Below, piece by piece: positions 32,171 through 40,271 of a stretch of DNA of 64,000 nucleotides. Source of the stretch: Paragemmobacter kunshanensis (GTDB lineage Bacteria; Pseudomonadota; Alphaproteobacteria; Rhodobacterales; Rhodobacteraceae); contig NZ_JAALFE010000013.1 in assembly GCF_011059185.1 (NCBI RefSeq), forward strand, positions 1 through 64,000, in the 5' to 3' direction. The notes beneath the pieces are model-generated. The model was not told the origin of the DNA and searched no databases. It worked only from the letters and a program-made list of their open reading frames with translations. Position 1 is the first letter of the stretch. Every line of letters starts with the position of its first letter. The translations under genes were made by a program, and so were the position numbers.

Positions 32171-32200
32171 TTGACCTTCCCCCCGCTGGAAGCCTCAGAT
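32171..32200 (+). promoter_or_regulatory. CueR-type promoter/operator of copZ
   Basis: TTGACC at 32171-32176 overlapping CCTTCC-N7-GGAAGC (32175-32193), then TCAGAT (32195-32200) as a possible -10. One arm base departs from a perfect dyad. It faces right, toward the chaperone gene at 32231. Confidence 0.75.
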
Positions 32201-32230
32201 CACGGCAAGACAGTTCAGGGACCAGACCAG

Positions 32231-32431
32231 ATGACCACCCTTTCCATCCCCGACATGACCTGCGGCCATTGCAAGGCCACGGTCGAATCCACCCTTGGCG
32301 CGCTGGGCGATGCTGGGCAGATCAGCGTCGATCTGGCCAGCCGCACCGCCACCGCCACCGGCCCGGCCAGCCCCGACCGGCTGATCCGCGCGCTGGACGA
32401 AGTGGGCTTTCCCGCCACCGCCATCGGCTGA
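32231..32431 (+). CDS. copZ: Heavy-metal-associated (CopZ-like) copper chaperone
   Basis: A 66-residue single HMA domain. The N-terminal SIPDMTCGHCKATVESTL (residues 5-22) has the Cu(I)-binding CxxC, and the end LIRALDEVGFPATAIG is typical of the ferredoxin-like fold. It would carry Cu(I) to CopA. It is transcribed divergently from copA, and both are preceded by CueR-type sites, so copper should induce both. The open frame upstream of 32231 is not used. Confidence 0.9.
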   Translation: MTTLSIPDMTCGHCKATVESTLGALGDAGQISVDLASRTATATGPASPDRLIRALDEVGFPATAIG

Positions 32432-32574
32432 CGCAACGTCACATCGCGTCACGGCGCGGCACGCCTGCGCGATCGCCTGTTGCAAATGTCGCACAGCCGC
32501 TGTAGCGCGTCGCAAATTCGCCCTGCCCCTGTCTTGCCGCGGTCCCTTTCCGCGCTCAGATAAAGGGAAGGCGA

Positions 32575-32739
32575 ATGCTGACAGTGCCAGAGCGAGCAGG
32601 AAAGATGGCCAGGAAACCGACGACGACACCGCAGCAGGGCGGCTCCAACACCCCCGCACAGCAGCAGGACCAATCCCAGGGGTCCACCCAGCAACAGCAA
32701 GGGTCCACCCCGATCTTCCGCGACTGGGCTTCGATCTGA
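32575..32739 (+). CDS. Unrecognised 54-residue Gln/Ser/Thr-rich small protein
   Basis: An ATG at 32575 with GGGAAGG four to ten bases upstream opens a 54-codon frame ending at TGA 32737. The product starts MLTVPERAGKMARKPTTTPQ, continues as a low-complexity stretch containing QQGGSNTPAQQQ and STQQQQGSTP, and ends PIFRDWASI. No signal peptide or membrane helix. I do not recognise the family. A strong symmetric hairpin follows 34 bases later. A second possible start is the ATG at 32605. In favour: good ribosome site, own terminator-like element. Against: low complexity and short length. Confidence 0.5.
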   Translation: MLTVPERAGKMARKPTTTPQQGGSNTPAQQQDQSQGSTQQQQGSTPIFRDWASI

Positions 32740-32772
32740 TCCGAACGGATCGACCCCAGCCCCTTCCAACAC

Positions 32773-32800
32773 ACAGGGCCAGCCGCTAGGCTGGCCCTGT
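32773..32800 (+). terminator. Hairpin after the 54-residue ORF
   Basis: ACAGGGCCAGCC, loop GCTA, GGCTGGCCCTGT, a perfect 12-base stem followed by TGCGTTT. The T-run is weak, so termination is likely but not ideal. It lies just upstream of the TfoX-like gene. Confidence 0.6.
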
Positions 32801-32822
32801 TGCGTTTCAGGGTTCACCCGCC

Positions 32823-33164
32823 ATGCCCACCACCTCCACCCCCGTCTCCTCGATCCCCAATCTCGGCCCCGCGACCGAGGCCGCCTTCGCCCGCGCCGGG
32901 ATCCACAGCGCCGAGACGCTGCGCGAACTCGGCCCTGACGAATCCTATCGCCGCCTGCTCGAAAGCGGCACCGCGCCGCATTTCATCGGCTATTACGTGC
33001 TGGTCATGGGATTGCAGGGCCGCCCCTGGAACGATTGCCAGGGCGAGGAAAAGAAGGCCCTCCGCCTGCGCTTCGATGCGATCAAGGCCGGGGCGAAAGG
33101 AAAGGGCCGCTCCGAAATCGAAGCGGCCCTTGATGCCTTGGGCGTCGTGGAACGCCGCCGCTGA
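32823..33164 (+). CDS. TfoX/Sxy C-terminal-domain protein
   Basis: A 113-residue protein matching the TfoX C-terminal domain, with SIPNLGPATEAAFARAGI near residue 10, which is a helix-hairpin-helix-like opening, and ELGPDESYRRLLES following. Only the C-terminal half of full TfoX (a competence regulator in gammaproteobacteria) is present; such stand-alone domains are common in Rhodobacteraceae and have unknown function. No good ribosome site precedes the ATG. Ends 10 bases from the convergent ndk gene. Confidence 0.85.
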   Translation: MPTTSTPVSSIPNLGPATEAAFARAGIHSAETLRELGPDESYRRLLESGTAPHFIGYYVLVMGLQGRPWNDCQGEEKKALRLRFDAIKAGAKGKGRSEIEAALDALGVVERRR

Positions 33165-33174
33165 TCCCCGTGGA

Positions 33175-33597
33175 TCAGCCGACGATTTCCAGACCCGAGA
33201 AGAAGAAGGAAATCTCGCGCGCGGCCGATTCCGGGCTGTCGGAGCCATGCACCGAATTCTCGCCCACCGACAGGGCAAATTCCTTGCGGATCGTGCCATC
33301 GGCGGCATTGGCCGGGTTGGTCGCGCCCATCACTTCGCGGTTCTTCAGGATCGCGCCTTCGCCTTCCAGAACCTGCACCACCACCGGCTCGGAGGCCATG
33401 AATTCGCACAGCTCGCCGTAGAAGCCGCGCTCCTTGTGTTCGGCATAGAACTGGCCGGCCTGCGCCATGCTCAGATGGATGCGCTTTTGCGCGACGATGC
33501 GCAGACCCGCCTCTTCGAATTTGGCGTTGATCTTGCCGGTCAGGTTGCGCTTGGTCGCATCGGGCTTGATGATCGACAGGGTACGTTCGATTGCCAT
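33175..33597 (-). CDS. ndk: Nucleoside diphosphate kinase
   Basis: Transfers the gamma-phosphate between NTPs and NDPs through a phosphohistidine. At 140 residues it has the standard length. It shows [18 protein letters not shown] (residues 5-22), the substrate motif [12 protein letters not shown] near 90 and the active site [20 protein letters not shown] (His about 117). The ATG at 33597 is chosen; the frame is open another 84 bases upstream but the family N-terminus [10 protein letters not shown] fixes the start. Confidence 0.97.
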   Translation of the reverse strand: MAIERTLSIIKPDATKRNLTGKINAKFEEAGLRIVAQKRIHLSMAQAGQFYAEHKERGFYGELCEFMASEPVVVQVLEGEGAILKNREVMGATNPANAADGTIRKEFALSVGENSVHGSDSPESAAREISFFFSGLEIVG

Positions 33598-33738
33598 TGT
33601 GGCCACTCCGTTTCTGGGTTCTGTTTTCTGGGCCGCGTGGGGGATCCCCGCGCCGGAATTCATGTGCGGCGCACCTAGCATGGGCCTGTAACAATGAAAA
33701 GCCGCCCCTCAACAAAGCGCTAAATGCCCGCGCGCTGC

Positions 33739-33758
33739 GTGCATACGCCCGTCTGCAC
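33739..33758. promoter_or_regulatory. GTGCA-N10-TGCAC palindrome, copy 1
   Basis: GTGCATACGCCCGTCTGCAC between the divergent ndk and ABC-F genes, followed by tandem CTGCACTGCG half-sites (33753-33778). The complementary core CGTGCATACGCCCGT recurs, inverted, at 51562-51576. Possible regulator-binding site; unassigned. Confidence 0.45.
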
Positions 33759-33852
33759 TGCGCTGCTGCACTGCGCTGCTGAACACCTGCAACCACACCT
33801 CCCCCCAAGCCCGCCGTTGACGCCGCGCCGCCCATAGGGCAAGCCCTGCGCC

Positions 33853-35703
33853 ATGTTACGCATCGACGCCATCACCTATTCCGTCGAAGGCCGCCCCCTG
33901 TTCGAGGCCGCCTCCGCCACCATTCCCACCGGCCACAAGGTCGGCCTCGTGGGCCGCAATGGCGCGGGAAAAACCACTCTTTTCAGGCTGATACGCGGCG
34001 AACTTGCACTCGAGGGCGGGTCGGTCAGCCTGCCCTCGCGCGCCCGCATCGGCGGTGTGGCGCAAGAGGTGCCCTCGTCGGAAACCTCGCTTCTCGATAC
34101 TGTCCTGCAGGCCGATACCGAACGCAGCGCCCTTCTGGCCGAATCCGAAACCGCGACCGACCCCCACCGCATCGCCGAAATCCAGGCCCGCCTGACAGAT
34201 ATCGACGCCTGGTCGGCCGAGGGCCGCGCCTCCAGCATTCTCAAGGGGTTAGGCTTCGATTCCGAACAGCAGTTGATGCCTTGCTCGGCCTTTTCGGGCG
34301 GCTGGCGGATGCGCGTCGCGCTGGCGGGCGTGCTGTTTTCGCAGCCCGATCTTCTGCTTCTGGACGAACCGACCAACTATCTCGATCTCGAAGGCGCGCT
34401 CTGGCTTGAGGCCTACCTTCAGAAATACCCCCATACCGTCCTCATCATCAGCCATGACCGGGGCCTTCTGAACCGCGCCGTGCAGGGGATCCTGCATCTG
34501 GATCAGCGGAAACTTACTTATTGGACAGGCCCTTACGACCAGTTCGCAAGGCAGATGGCCGAACGCCGCGCCGTCCTGCAGGCCGAGGCGAAAAAGCAGG
34601 AGGCGCGTCGCGCGCATCTGCAATCCTTCGTTGACCGTTTCAAGGCAAAAGCATCCAAGGCCGTTCAGGCGCAAAGCCGGGTGAAGATGCTGGAAAAGAT
34701 GACGCCCATCACCGCGCCCGAAGATGCCAAGCGCGTGGTCTTTACCTTCCCGGCGCCCGAGGAACTGTCGCCGCCGATCATCAACATGGAAGGGGCCGCC
34801 GTCGGCTATGGCGGCCCGCCCATCCTGAAGAAGCTTTCGTTAAGGATTGATCAGGACGACCGCATCGCCCTGCTGGGCCGGAATGGTGAGGGAAAATCCA
34901 CTCTTTCCAAGCTGTTGGCAGGCAAACTTCCAGCGATGGAAGGGCGTTTCACGCGGTCATCGAAGTTAAGGATCGGTTACTTCGCCCAGCACCAGGTCGA
35001 TGAACTGCACATCGACGAAACACCCCTGCAACATATTCAGCGCCTCCGCCCCGACGAAGGCCAGCCCCGCCTGCGCGCCCGCCTTGCCGGGTTTGGGCTG
35101 ATGGCGGATCAGGCCGAAACCGTGGTGGGCCGCCTCTCGGGCGGGCAGAAGGCGCGGCTCTCGCTGCTTCTGGCCACCATCGACGCGCCGCATCTTCTGA
35201 TCCTGGACGAACCGACCAACCACCTCGACATGGAAAGCCGCGAAGCCCTGGTCGAGGCGTTGACCGAATATCCCGGCGCGGTGATCCTCGTCAGCCATGA
35301 CATGCATCTTCTGTCGCTGGTGGCGGATCGGCTCTGGCTGGTGAAGGGCGGCGCGGTGACGCCCTATACCGAAGATCTGGAAGCCTATCGTAAGATGCTG
35401 CTTTCGGGCGACGAAGACACGAAGATCGCCGCGAAACCCGTTGAAAAACAAAAGAAAGCCAGCCGTGACGACATCCTCGTCCTGCGCGCCGACCTGCGCA
35501 AGTGCGAAGACCGCCTCGCCAAGCTGAACGAGATGCGCGACAAGCTGGCCAGCAAGCTGGCCGATCCCGCCCTCTACGAGGCCGCCCGCATCGGCGAGCT
35601 GGAAACCTGGAACCGCAAATATGCCGAAGTGATGGAGGGGCTGGATCGCGCCGAATCCCTCTGGCTGACGGCGCAGGAAAAGCTGGACCAGGCCACCGGC
35701 TGA
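33853..35703 (+). CDS. ABC-F family ATPase (YheS/Uup-like)
   Basis: A 616-residue soluble protein with two ABC cassettes and no membrane domain. Cassette 1 has GLVGRNGAGKTTLFRLI (residues 33-49), FSGGWRMRVALAGVLF and LLLLDEPTNYLDLEG. An arm/linker rich in KKQEARRAHLQ follows. Cassette 2 has ALLGRNGEGKSTLSKLLAGK, LSGGQKARLSLLLATI and LILDEPTNHLDMESRE. A C-terminal coiled coil starts near residue 540. ABC-F proteins act on the ribosome (translation factors), so this is not a transporter. The closest E. coli relative by layout is YheS. Confidence 0.94.
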   Translation: MLRIDAITYSVEGRPLFEAASATIPTGHKVGLVGRNGAGKTTLFRLIRGELALEGGSVSLPSRARIGGVAQEVPSSETSLLDTVLQADTERSALLAESETATDPHRIAEIQARLTDIDAWSAEGRASSILKGLGFDSEQQLMPCSAFSGGWRMRVALAGVLFSQPDLLLLDEPTNYLDLEGALWLEAYLQKYPHTVLIISHDRGLLNRAVQGILHLDQRKLTYWTGPYDQFARQMAERRAVLQAEAKKQEARRAHLQSFVDRFKAKASKAVQAQSRVKMLEKMTPITAPEDAKRVVFTFPAPEELSPPIINMEGAAVGYGGPPILKKLSLRIDQDDRIALLGRNGEGKSTLSKLLAGKLPAMEGRFTRSSKLRIGYFAQHQVDELHIDETPLQHIQRLRPDEGQPRLRARLAGFGLMADQAETVVGRLSGGQKARLSLLLATIDAPHLLILDEPTNHLDMESREALVEALTEYPGAVILVSHDMHLLSLVADRLWLVKGGAVTPYTEDLEAYRKMLLSGDEDTKIAAKPVEKQKKASRDDILVLRADLRKCEDRLAKLNEMRDKLASKLADPALYEAARIGELETWNRKYAEVMEGLDRAESLWLTAQEKLDQATG

Positions 35704-35785
35704 TCCCCCACCGTCCCATGCCAAGCCGCTGGCCAGAATCCGGCAAAGCCCCTAGGCTGGCCCGGACCGGAGCCCGGACCAGAGG

Positions 35786-36409
35786 ATGACCTTGCCCGAA
35801 ACCGCCTTCCTCATCACCGCCTTCGCCACGCTTTTCGTGGTGATCGACCCGCCGGGTCTGGTGCCGCTGTTCATCGCCCTGACGCAGGGAATGGATGCCG
35901 ATCACCGCCGCCGCCTTGCCCTGCGCGCCTGCCTGATCGCGGGGGGGCTTCTGTTGCTGTTCGGGCTGGCGGGCGAGGCCATCCTTGGCTTCATCGGCAT
36001 CTCCATGCCCGCCTTCCGCATCGCGGGCGGGATCCTGCTGTTCCTCACCGCGCTCGACATGCTGTTCGAACGCCGCACCCAGCGCCGCGAGGGCCAGAAG
36101 ACCGATCCGGATCACGATCCGTCGGTCTTTCCGCTGGCCACGCCCCTGATCGCCGGGCCGGGGGCCATCGCCACCGTGATCCTGCTGGTGGGTCAGGCGC
36201 CCGGCTGGCCGGGCACGGTTTCCGTCCTGGCGCTGCTGGCGCTGGTCTTGCTCACGACCTTCGTCTTCCTCCTCGCCTCGCCACCGCTGGAGCGGCTGCT
36301 GGGCCGGACGGGAACCATCGTGATCACCCGCCTTCTCGGCATGCTGCTGGCCGCGCTTTCGGTGCAATTCGTCATCGACGGGGTCAAGGGCACCGGATTG
36401 ATCGGCTGA
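35786..36409 (+). CDS. MarC family membrane protein
   Basis: A 207-residue inner-membrane protein with about six hydrophobic helices. Family features are ATLFVVIDPPGLVPLFIALT (residues 14-33), IAGGILLFLTALDMLF near 80 and FPLATPLIAGPGAIATVILL near 115. MarC was once linked to multiple antibiotic resistance, which was later disproved; function is unknown. It starts 82 bases after the ABC-F gene and may be co-transcribed with the following protease-like gene. Confidence 0.92.
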   Translation: MTLPETAFLITAFATLFVVIDPPGLVPLFIALTQGMDADHRRRLALRACLIAGGLLLLFGLAGEAILGFIGISMPAFRIAGGILLFLTALDMLFERRTQRREGQKTDPDHDPSVFPLATPLIAGPGAIATVILLVGQAPGWPGTVSVLALLALVLLTTFVFLLASPPLERLLGRTGTIVITRLLGMLLAALSVQFVIDGVKGTGLIG

Positions 36410-36467
36410 TCTTCCATCCCGCGCCACGCCCCCCATATTGGATAGGCGGAAAGGAGTCGCCCCCGGA

Positions 36468-37043
36468 ATGGATGCCGAAACGACAGGCCGCCTGTTCTAT
36501 CTGACGCTGCTGCTTGTGGCGGTGGGCGGCTGGGTGATCGTGGAATACCGCAAGCGCATGGGCGAGGCGCTGCGCACCGCCCTGGCCTGGGGGTTGATCT
36601 TCATCGGCGTGATGGCGGGTTACGGCCTGTGGAACGACCTGCGCACCGATATCGCCCCGCAGCAGATCCTGACGCAGGCAGGCCAGATCGAGGTGCCGCG
36701 CGCCGAGGACGGGCATTACTACCTGACGCTGGACATCAACGGAACGCCCATCCGCTTCATGGCCGATACCGGCGCCACGAACATGGTGCTGTCGGATCGC
36801 GATGCGCGGCGGTTGGGCATCGACACGCAGGATCTTGTCTATATCGGCACGGCCCAGACGGCCAATGGCATCGTCCGCACCGCCCGCATCCGCCTGCCCG
36901 AGGTCGCGCTTGGCCCCCATCTCGATCAGGATTTCCCGGCCTGGGTCAATCAGGGCGAAATGTCCGACTCGCTCCTGGGCATGGATTACCTCTCGCTTTA
37001 CCGGGTCGAGATCGCGGGCGACCGGATGATCCTGCGGCGATAG
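36468..37043 (+). CDS. Retropepsin-like aspartic protease, TIGR02281-type
   Basis: A 191-residue protein with two N-terminal membrane helices (about residues 10-28 and 43-60) and a periplasmic single-lobe aspartic protease domain. The active site is FMADTGATNMVLSDRDARRL (about residues 96-115, D-T-G), followed by a C-terminal SLLGMDYLSLYRVEI hydrophobic-glycine motif. Single-lobe enzymes dimerise; substrates in this clade are unknown. AAGGAG lies 12 bases before the ATG at 36468; an in-frame TTG further upstream is less likely. Confidence 0.88.
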   Translation: MDAETTGRLFYLTLLLVAVGGWVIVEYRKRMGEALRTALAWGLIFIGVMAGYGLWNDLRTDIAPQQILTQAGQIEVPRAEDGHYYLTLDINGTPIRFMADTGATNMVLSDRDARRLGIDTQDLVYIGTAQTANGIVRTARIRLPEVALGPHLDQDFPAWVNQGEMSDSLLGMDYLSLYRVEIAGDRMILRR

Positions 37044-37048
37044 GCGGA

Positions 37049-37507
37049 TCAGCCCTTTTCGGCCTTCTTCTCCCATCGGCCGCTTTCCTCGGACCAGTAT
37101 TGCGCGGGCAATCCCGCCTCGGTCAGCGCCTTCCATTTCTGCCGCGCCGCGGCCAGTTGCGCGCCATCGCCCCCGTCGAACAGCAGCCAGACCCGCTCCA
37201 GCGGGCGGGCCTCTTCGGGGGTGGTCTCGGCCCCGTCCAGCAGGAACAGGCCGCTTGCCCCATTGGCGATGGGGCCGGGGCCGATCAGCACAGGCTGATC
37301 CGCGTCATGCGGCCCGCCCTGCAGGCCATGCGGCAGGAAGGGATCCGCCTCGGTCAGCCAGAGTTGCGCATCCAGCCGGGCAAGGGCGTCGGCATCCCTG
37401 CTGCGCACCATCACCCGCCAGCCCTGCCGCAGCGCGCGCGGTAGCAGCATCATCAGCGTCTCATCCGCCGAGGATCGCGTCAGGTGATAGAACATCACCA
37501 CGCCCAT
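37049..37507 (-). CDS. holC: DNA polymerase III chi subunit
   Basis: A 152-residue HolC-family protein, part of the clamp-loader complex that contacts SSB. The N-terminal MFYHLTRSSADETLMMLLPR and the central CVRSRDADALARLDAQLWL-like block (here VMVRSRDADALARLDAQLW), then FLPHGLQGGPHDADQPVLIG, match the family. Initiation could be at 37507 (MGVVMFYHL) or four codons later (MFYHL). Located seven bases after pepA on the same strand, an arrangement common in alphaproteobacteria. Confidence 0.93.
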   Translation of the reverse strand: MGVVMFYHLTRSSADETLMMLLPRALRQGWRVMVRSRDADALARLDAQLWLTEADPFLPHGLQGGPHDADQPVLIGPGPIANGASGLFLLDGAETTPEEARPLERVWLLFDGGDGAQLAAARQKWKALTEAGLPAQYWSEESGRWEKKAEKG

Positions 37508-37514
37508 GGCGGCC

Positions 37515-38987
37515 TCACTTCGCCTCGAACCGGTCCCGGATCAGCCGATCCAGCGCCATCACCCCCCAGCCCGTCGCCCCCTTGGGGGCAAGCGTGCTGT
37601 CGGATTTCAAAAGCGCCGTGCCCGCGATGTCCAGATGGCACCAGGGCGTTTCGGGTTTCACGAAGCGCTGCAGGAACTGCGCCGCCGTGATCGCCCCGCC
37701 GTCGCGCCCGCCCACATTCATCATGTCGGCGATGCGGGATTTCAGCTTGGCGTCATAGGCATCGCCCATGGGCATGCGCCATGCCCCCTCGCCCTCGGCC
37801 TTGGCGGCCTTGAGGAAGGCATTGCAGAGATCGTCGTTGTTGGAAAAGACGCCCGTGTTTTCATGCCCCAGCGCGATGATGATCGCCCCCGTCAGGGTGG
37901 CCAGGTCGATCATGCCGGTGGGTTTGAACCGTTCCTGCGCATACCACAGCACATCGGCCAGCACGAGGCGGCCTTCGGCATCGGTGTTGATCACCTCGAT
38001 CGTGTCACCCTTCATGGACCGCACCACATCGCCCGGGCGCTGCGCGCGCCCGTCGGGCATGTTTTCCACCAGCCCGACAAGACCCACGACATTGGCCCGC
38101 GCCTTGCGCAGGGCCAGCGTGCGCATCACGCCCGCCACCACGCCCGCGCCGCCCATGTCCATCGTCATCTCTTCCATCCCGGCGGCGGGCTTGATCGAGA
38201 TGCCGCCCGTGTCGAAGACGACACCCTTCCCCACCAGGGCAAAGGGCGCCTCGCCCCGCGCGCCGCCATGCCATTGCATGACGACAACCTTCGACGGGCA
38301 TTCCGATCCCTGCCCCACCCCCAGAAGCGCGCCCATGCCCAGCTTCATCAGCTGGTCCTCTTCCAGGATCTCGACATCCAGCCCCAGTTCCTGCATCGCC
38401 GCCAGACGGGCCGCGAAATCATGGGTGGTCAGGATATTGGCCGGTTCGTTCACCAGATCGCGCGTGAAGAACACCCCTTCCGCAACCGCCGCCCCCGGTG
38501 CCGCCGCCGCGGCCACGGCTTCGGGATTGGCCACCATGAAGGCGACATGGCCCGGATCCTTGCGCTCGCCGGTCTTGTGGGCAGAAAAATCATAGGCCCG
38601 CATCGCGATCCCGAAGGCGACCTCGGCCGCCATCGCATGGCCTTCGGCAAGAACCGTGGTTCCCGCAGGCGTCAGCGCGCGGCCAATGGTCCCCCCCGCC
38701 TTGCGCGCCTTGCCGATATCGGCGCGCCGCGGCAGGCGCACGATCTGCAGCGCATCGGCCAAGAGCCCCGAAGGCCAGGCCAGATCGACCGCCTCGCCGG
38801 GTTTCAGCTTGTCGAAAGCCTCGCTGTTCAGCATGCGCCCCACGGCGCCGCGCGTCAGCCGGTCAAGCCGGCGCAGGGCCGGGGTCAGGCCGGTGGGGCC
38901 ATCGGCAAAGGCCACGATACGGCCCGTGATCCGCGGCAGGGCGTCCAGATCGACGGGGCGGAAATGGATGGGAACAGGATGCGTCAT
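37515..38987 (-). CDS. pepA: Leucyl aminopeptidase (M17)
   Basis: A 490-residue dizinc aminopeptidase removing N-terminal residues from peptides. The C-terminal catalytic domain has GKGVVFDTGGISIKPAAGME near residue 255 with the metal-binding lysine and aspartate, MDMGGAGVVAGVM, and VINTDAEGRLVLADVLWYA near 335 with the second metal site and catalytic arginine. The N-terminal third (about 160 residues) is the less conserved M17 domain. Upstream gene of holC. Confidence 0.96.
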   Translation of the reverse strand: MTHPVPIHFRPVDLDALPRITGRIVAFADGPTGLTPALRRLDRLTRGAVGRMLNSEAFDKLKPGEAVDLAWPSGLLADALQIVRLPRRADIGKARKAGGTIGRALTPAGTTVLAEGHAMAAEVAFGIAMRAYDFSAHKTGERKDPGHVAFMVANPEAVAAAAAPGAAVAEGVFFTRDLVNEPANILTTHDFAARLAAMQELGLDVEILEEDQLMKLGMGALLGVGQGSECPSKVVVMQWHGGARGEAPFALVGKGVVFDTGGISIKPAAGMEEMTMDMGGAGVVAGVMRTLALRKARANVVGLVGLVENMPDGRAQRPGDVVRSMKGDTIEVINTDAEGRLVLADVLWYAQERFKPTGMIDLATLTGAIIIALGHENTGVFSNNDDLCNAFLKAAKAEGEGAWRMPMGDAYDAKLKSRIADMMNVGGRDGGAITAAQFLQRFVKPETPWCHLDIAGTALLKSDSTLAPKGATGWGVMALDRLIRDRFEAK

Positions 38988-39143
38988 TGCGGAAATCTCC
39001 GGGAAGCTGCGCCGATTTCGGACCGAAGGCGCAAAGATGCCAAAACGCTATCCCTCCTGCCCGGGATTGACCAGATATGAGTTTTCCCCGCCGGGGAATT
39101 CCGATAGTTTCCCGGCAAGAAGGAATGTGGGGGCCTGACCGGC

Positions 39144-40271
39144 GTGTCGAGATTCGACAGATATCTGCTGTCGCAACTTGTTGCGCTCTTCGGGTTTTTT
39201 GCCCTAGTGCTTGTGTCTGTCTATTGGGTGAACCGGGCTGTCGGCCTGTTCGACCGGCTGCTGGGCGATGGCCATTCGGCACTGGTCTTTCTGGAACTCT
39301 CGCTCTTGATGCTGCCCAATGTCATCCGTCTGGTCCTGCCCATTGCGGCCTTTGCCGCGGCGGTCTTCGTGACCAACCGCCTGACCCAGGAAAGCGAGCT
39401 TGTGGTGATGCAGGCGACCGGCTTCTCGGCCTTCCGGCTGGCGCGGCCTGTCCTCTATTTCGGGGCCATCGTCACGGCGCTGCATCTGGTGCTGATGAAC
39501 CTTCTCGTGCCCTGGAGCGGTGCCATGCTGGCCGAGCGCGAGGCCGCCCTGTCCGAGAACGTGACCGCCCGCTACCTGAACGAAGGGCAGTTCATGCACC
39601 CGGCGGCGGGCGTGACGATCTATATCCGGGAAATCACCCCCGAAGGCGAGTTGCGCGATCTTTTCCTTGCCGATGACCGCAGCGAGGTGGAGCGCACGAC
39701 CTATACCGCGCGCAAGGCGCTTCTGGCGCGGGGCGAGACGGGGCCGAAGCTCTTGATGTTCGACGGCATCGCCCAGACGATCACCCGGGATGACAGGCAA
39801 AGCCTGTCGATCACGCGGTTTTCGGATGTGACCTATGATCTGGGCGGCATGCTGGATCGCGGGCAGGCCGGGCTGATCCCCATCGACAACCTGACCACCC
39901 TCGCCATCCTGACGACCGATCCCGAAACCCTGCTGGCCCGCAGCGGGGCCGACAGGGCCGCCGCCCTGCAGGAAGTGCATAGCCGCCTGGCGCAGCCCTT
40001 CCTCAGCACGGCCGCGGCGATGGTGGGCTTTGCCACCCTGCTGATCGGCGCCTTCAGCCGCTTTGGCCTGTGGCGGCAGATCCTGGGCGCGGTGATGATC
40101 CTGATCTTCCTGCAATTGCTGAACACGTCGGGCGCGGCAACCGCGCTGCGCGATGCGCGGCTCTGGCCCGCCGTCTATGCCGCCCCGCTGGCGGGCTTGG
40201 GCATTGCCGCGCTGCTGCTGCATCTGGCGCAAAGCCCGCGGCGGCGCCTGCGCGGGGGGGCGGCGGCATGA
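39144..40271 (+). CDS. lptF: LPS export permease LptF
   Basis: A 375-residue inner-membrane component of the LptB2FG transporter that extracts lipopolysaccharide and passes it to the LptC-A-D bridge. YjgP/YjgQ family features are the N-terminal FDRYLLSQLVALFGFFALVL, a helix with QESELVVMQATGFSAFRLAR near residue 75, a periplasmic beta-jellyroll in the middle, and three helices at the C-terminus. GTG at 39144 is the start; ATG is absent nearby. Divergent from pepA across 156 bases, which contain the promoter of the lpt cluster. Overlaps lptG by four bases. Confidence 0.94.
   Translation: MSRFDRYLLSQLVALFGFFALVLVSVYWVNRAVGLFDRLLGDGHSALVFLELSLLMLPNVIRLVLPIAAFAAAVFVTNRLTQESELVVMQATGFSAFRLARPVLYFGAIVTALHLVLMNLLVPWSGAMLAEREAALSENVTARYLNEGQFMHPAAGVTIYIREITPEGELRDLFLADDRSEVERTTYTARKALLARGETGPKLLMFDGIAQTITRDDRQSLSITRFSDVTYDLGGMLDRGQAGLIPIDNLTTLAILTTDPETLLARSGADRAAALQEVHSRLAQPFLSTAAAMVGFATLLIGAFSRFGLWRQILGAVMILIFLQLLNTSGAATALRDARLWPAVYAAPLAGLGIAALLLHLAQSPRRRLRGGAAA

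Noticed and set aside
32531-32565. Possible -35/-10 (TTGCCG, 17 bases, CAGATA) before the 54-residue ORF
   Set aside because: The transcript would begin downstream of the ribosome site it is meant to carry. The boxes are poor matches.
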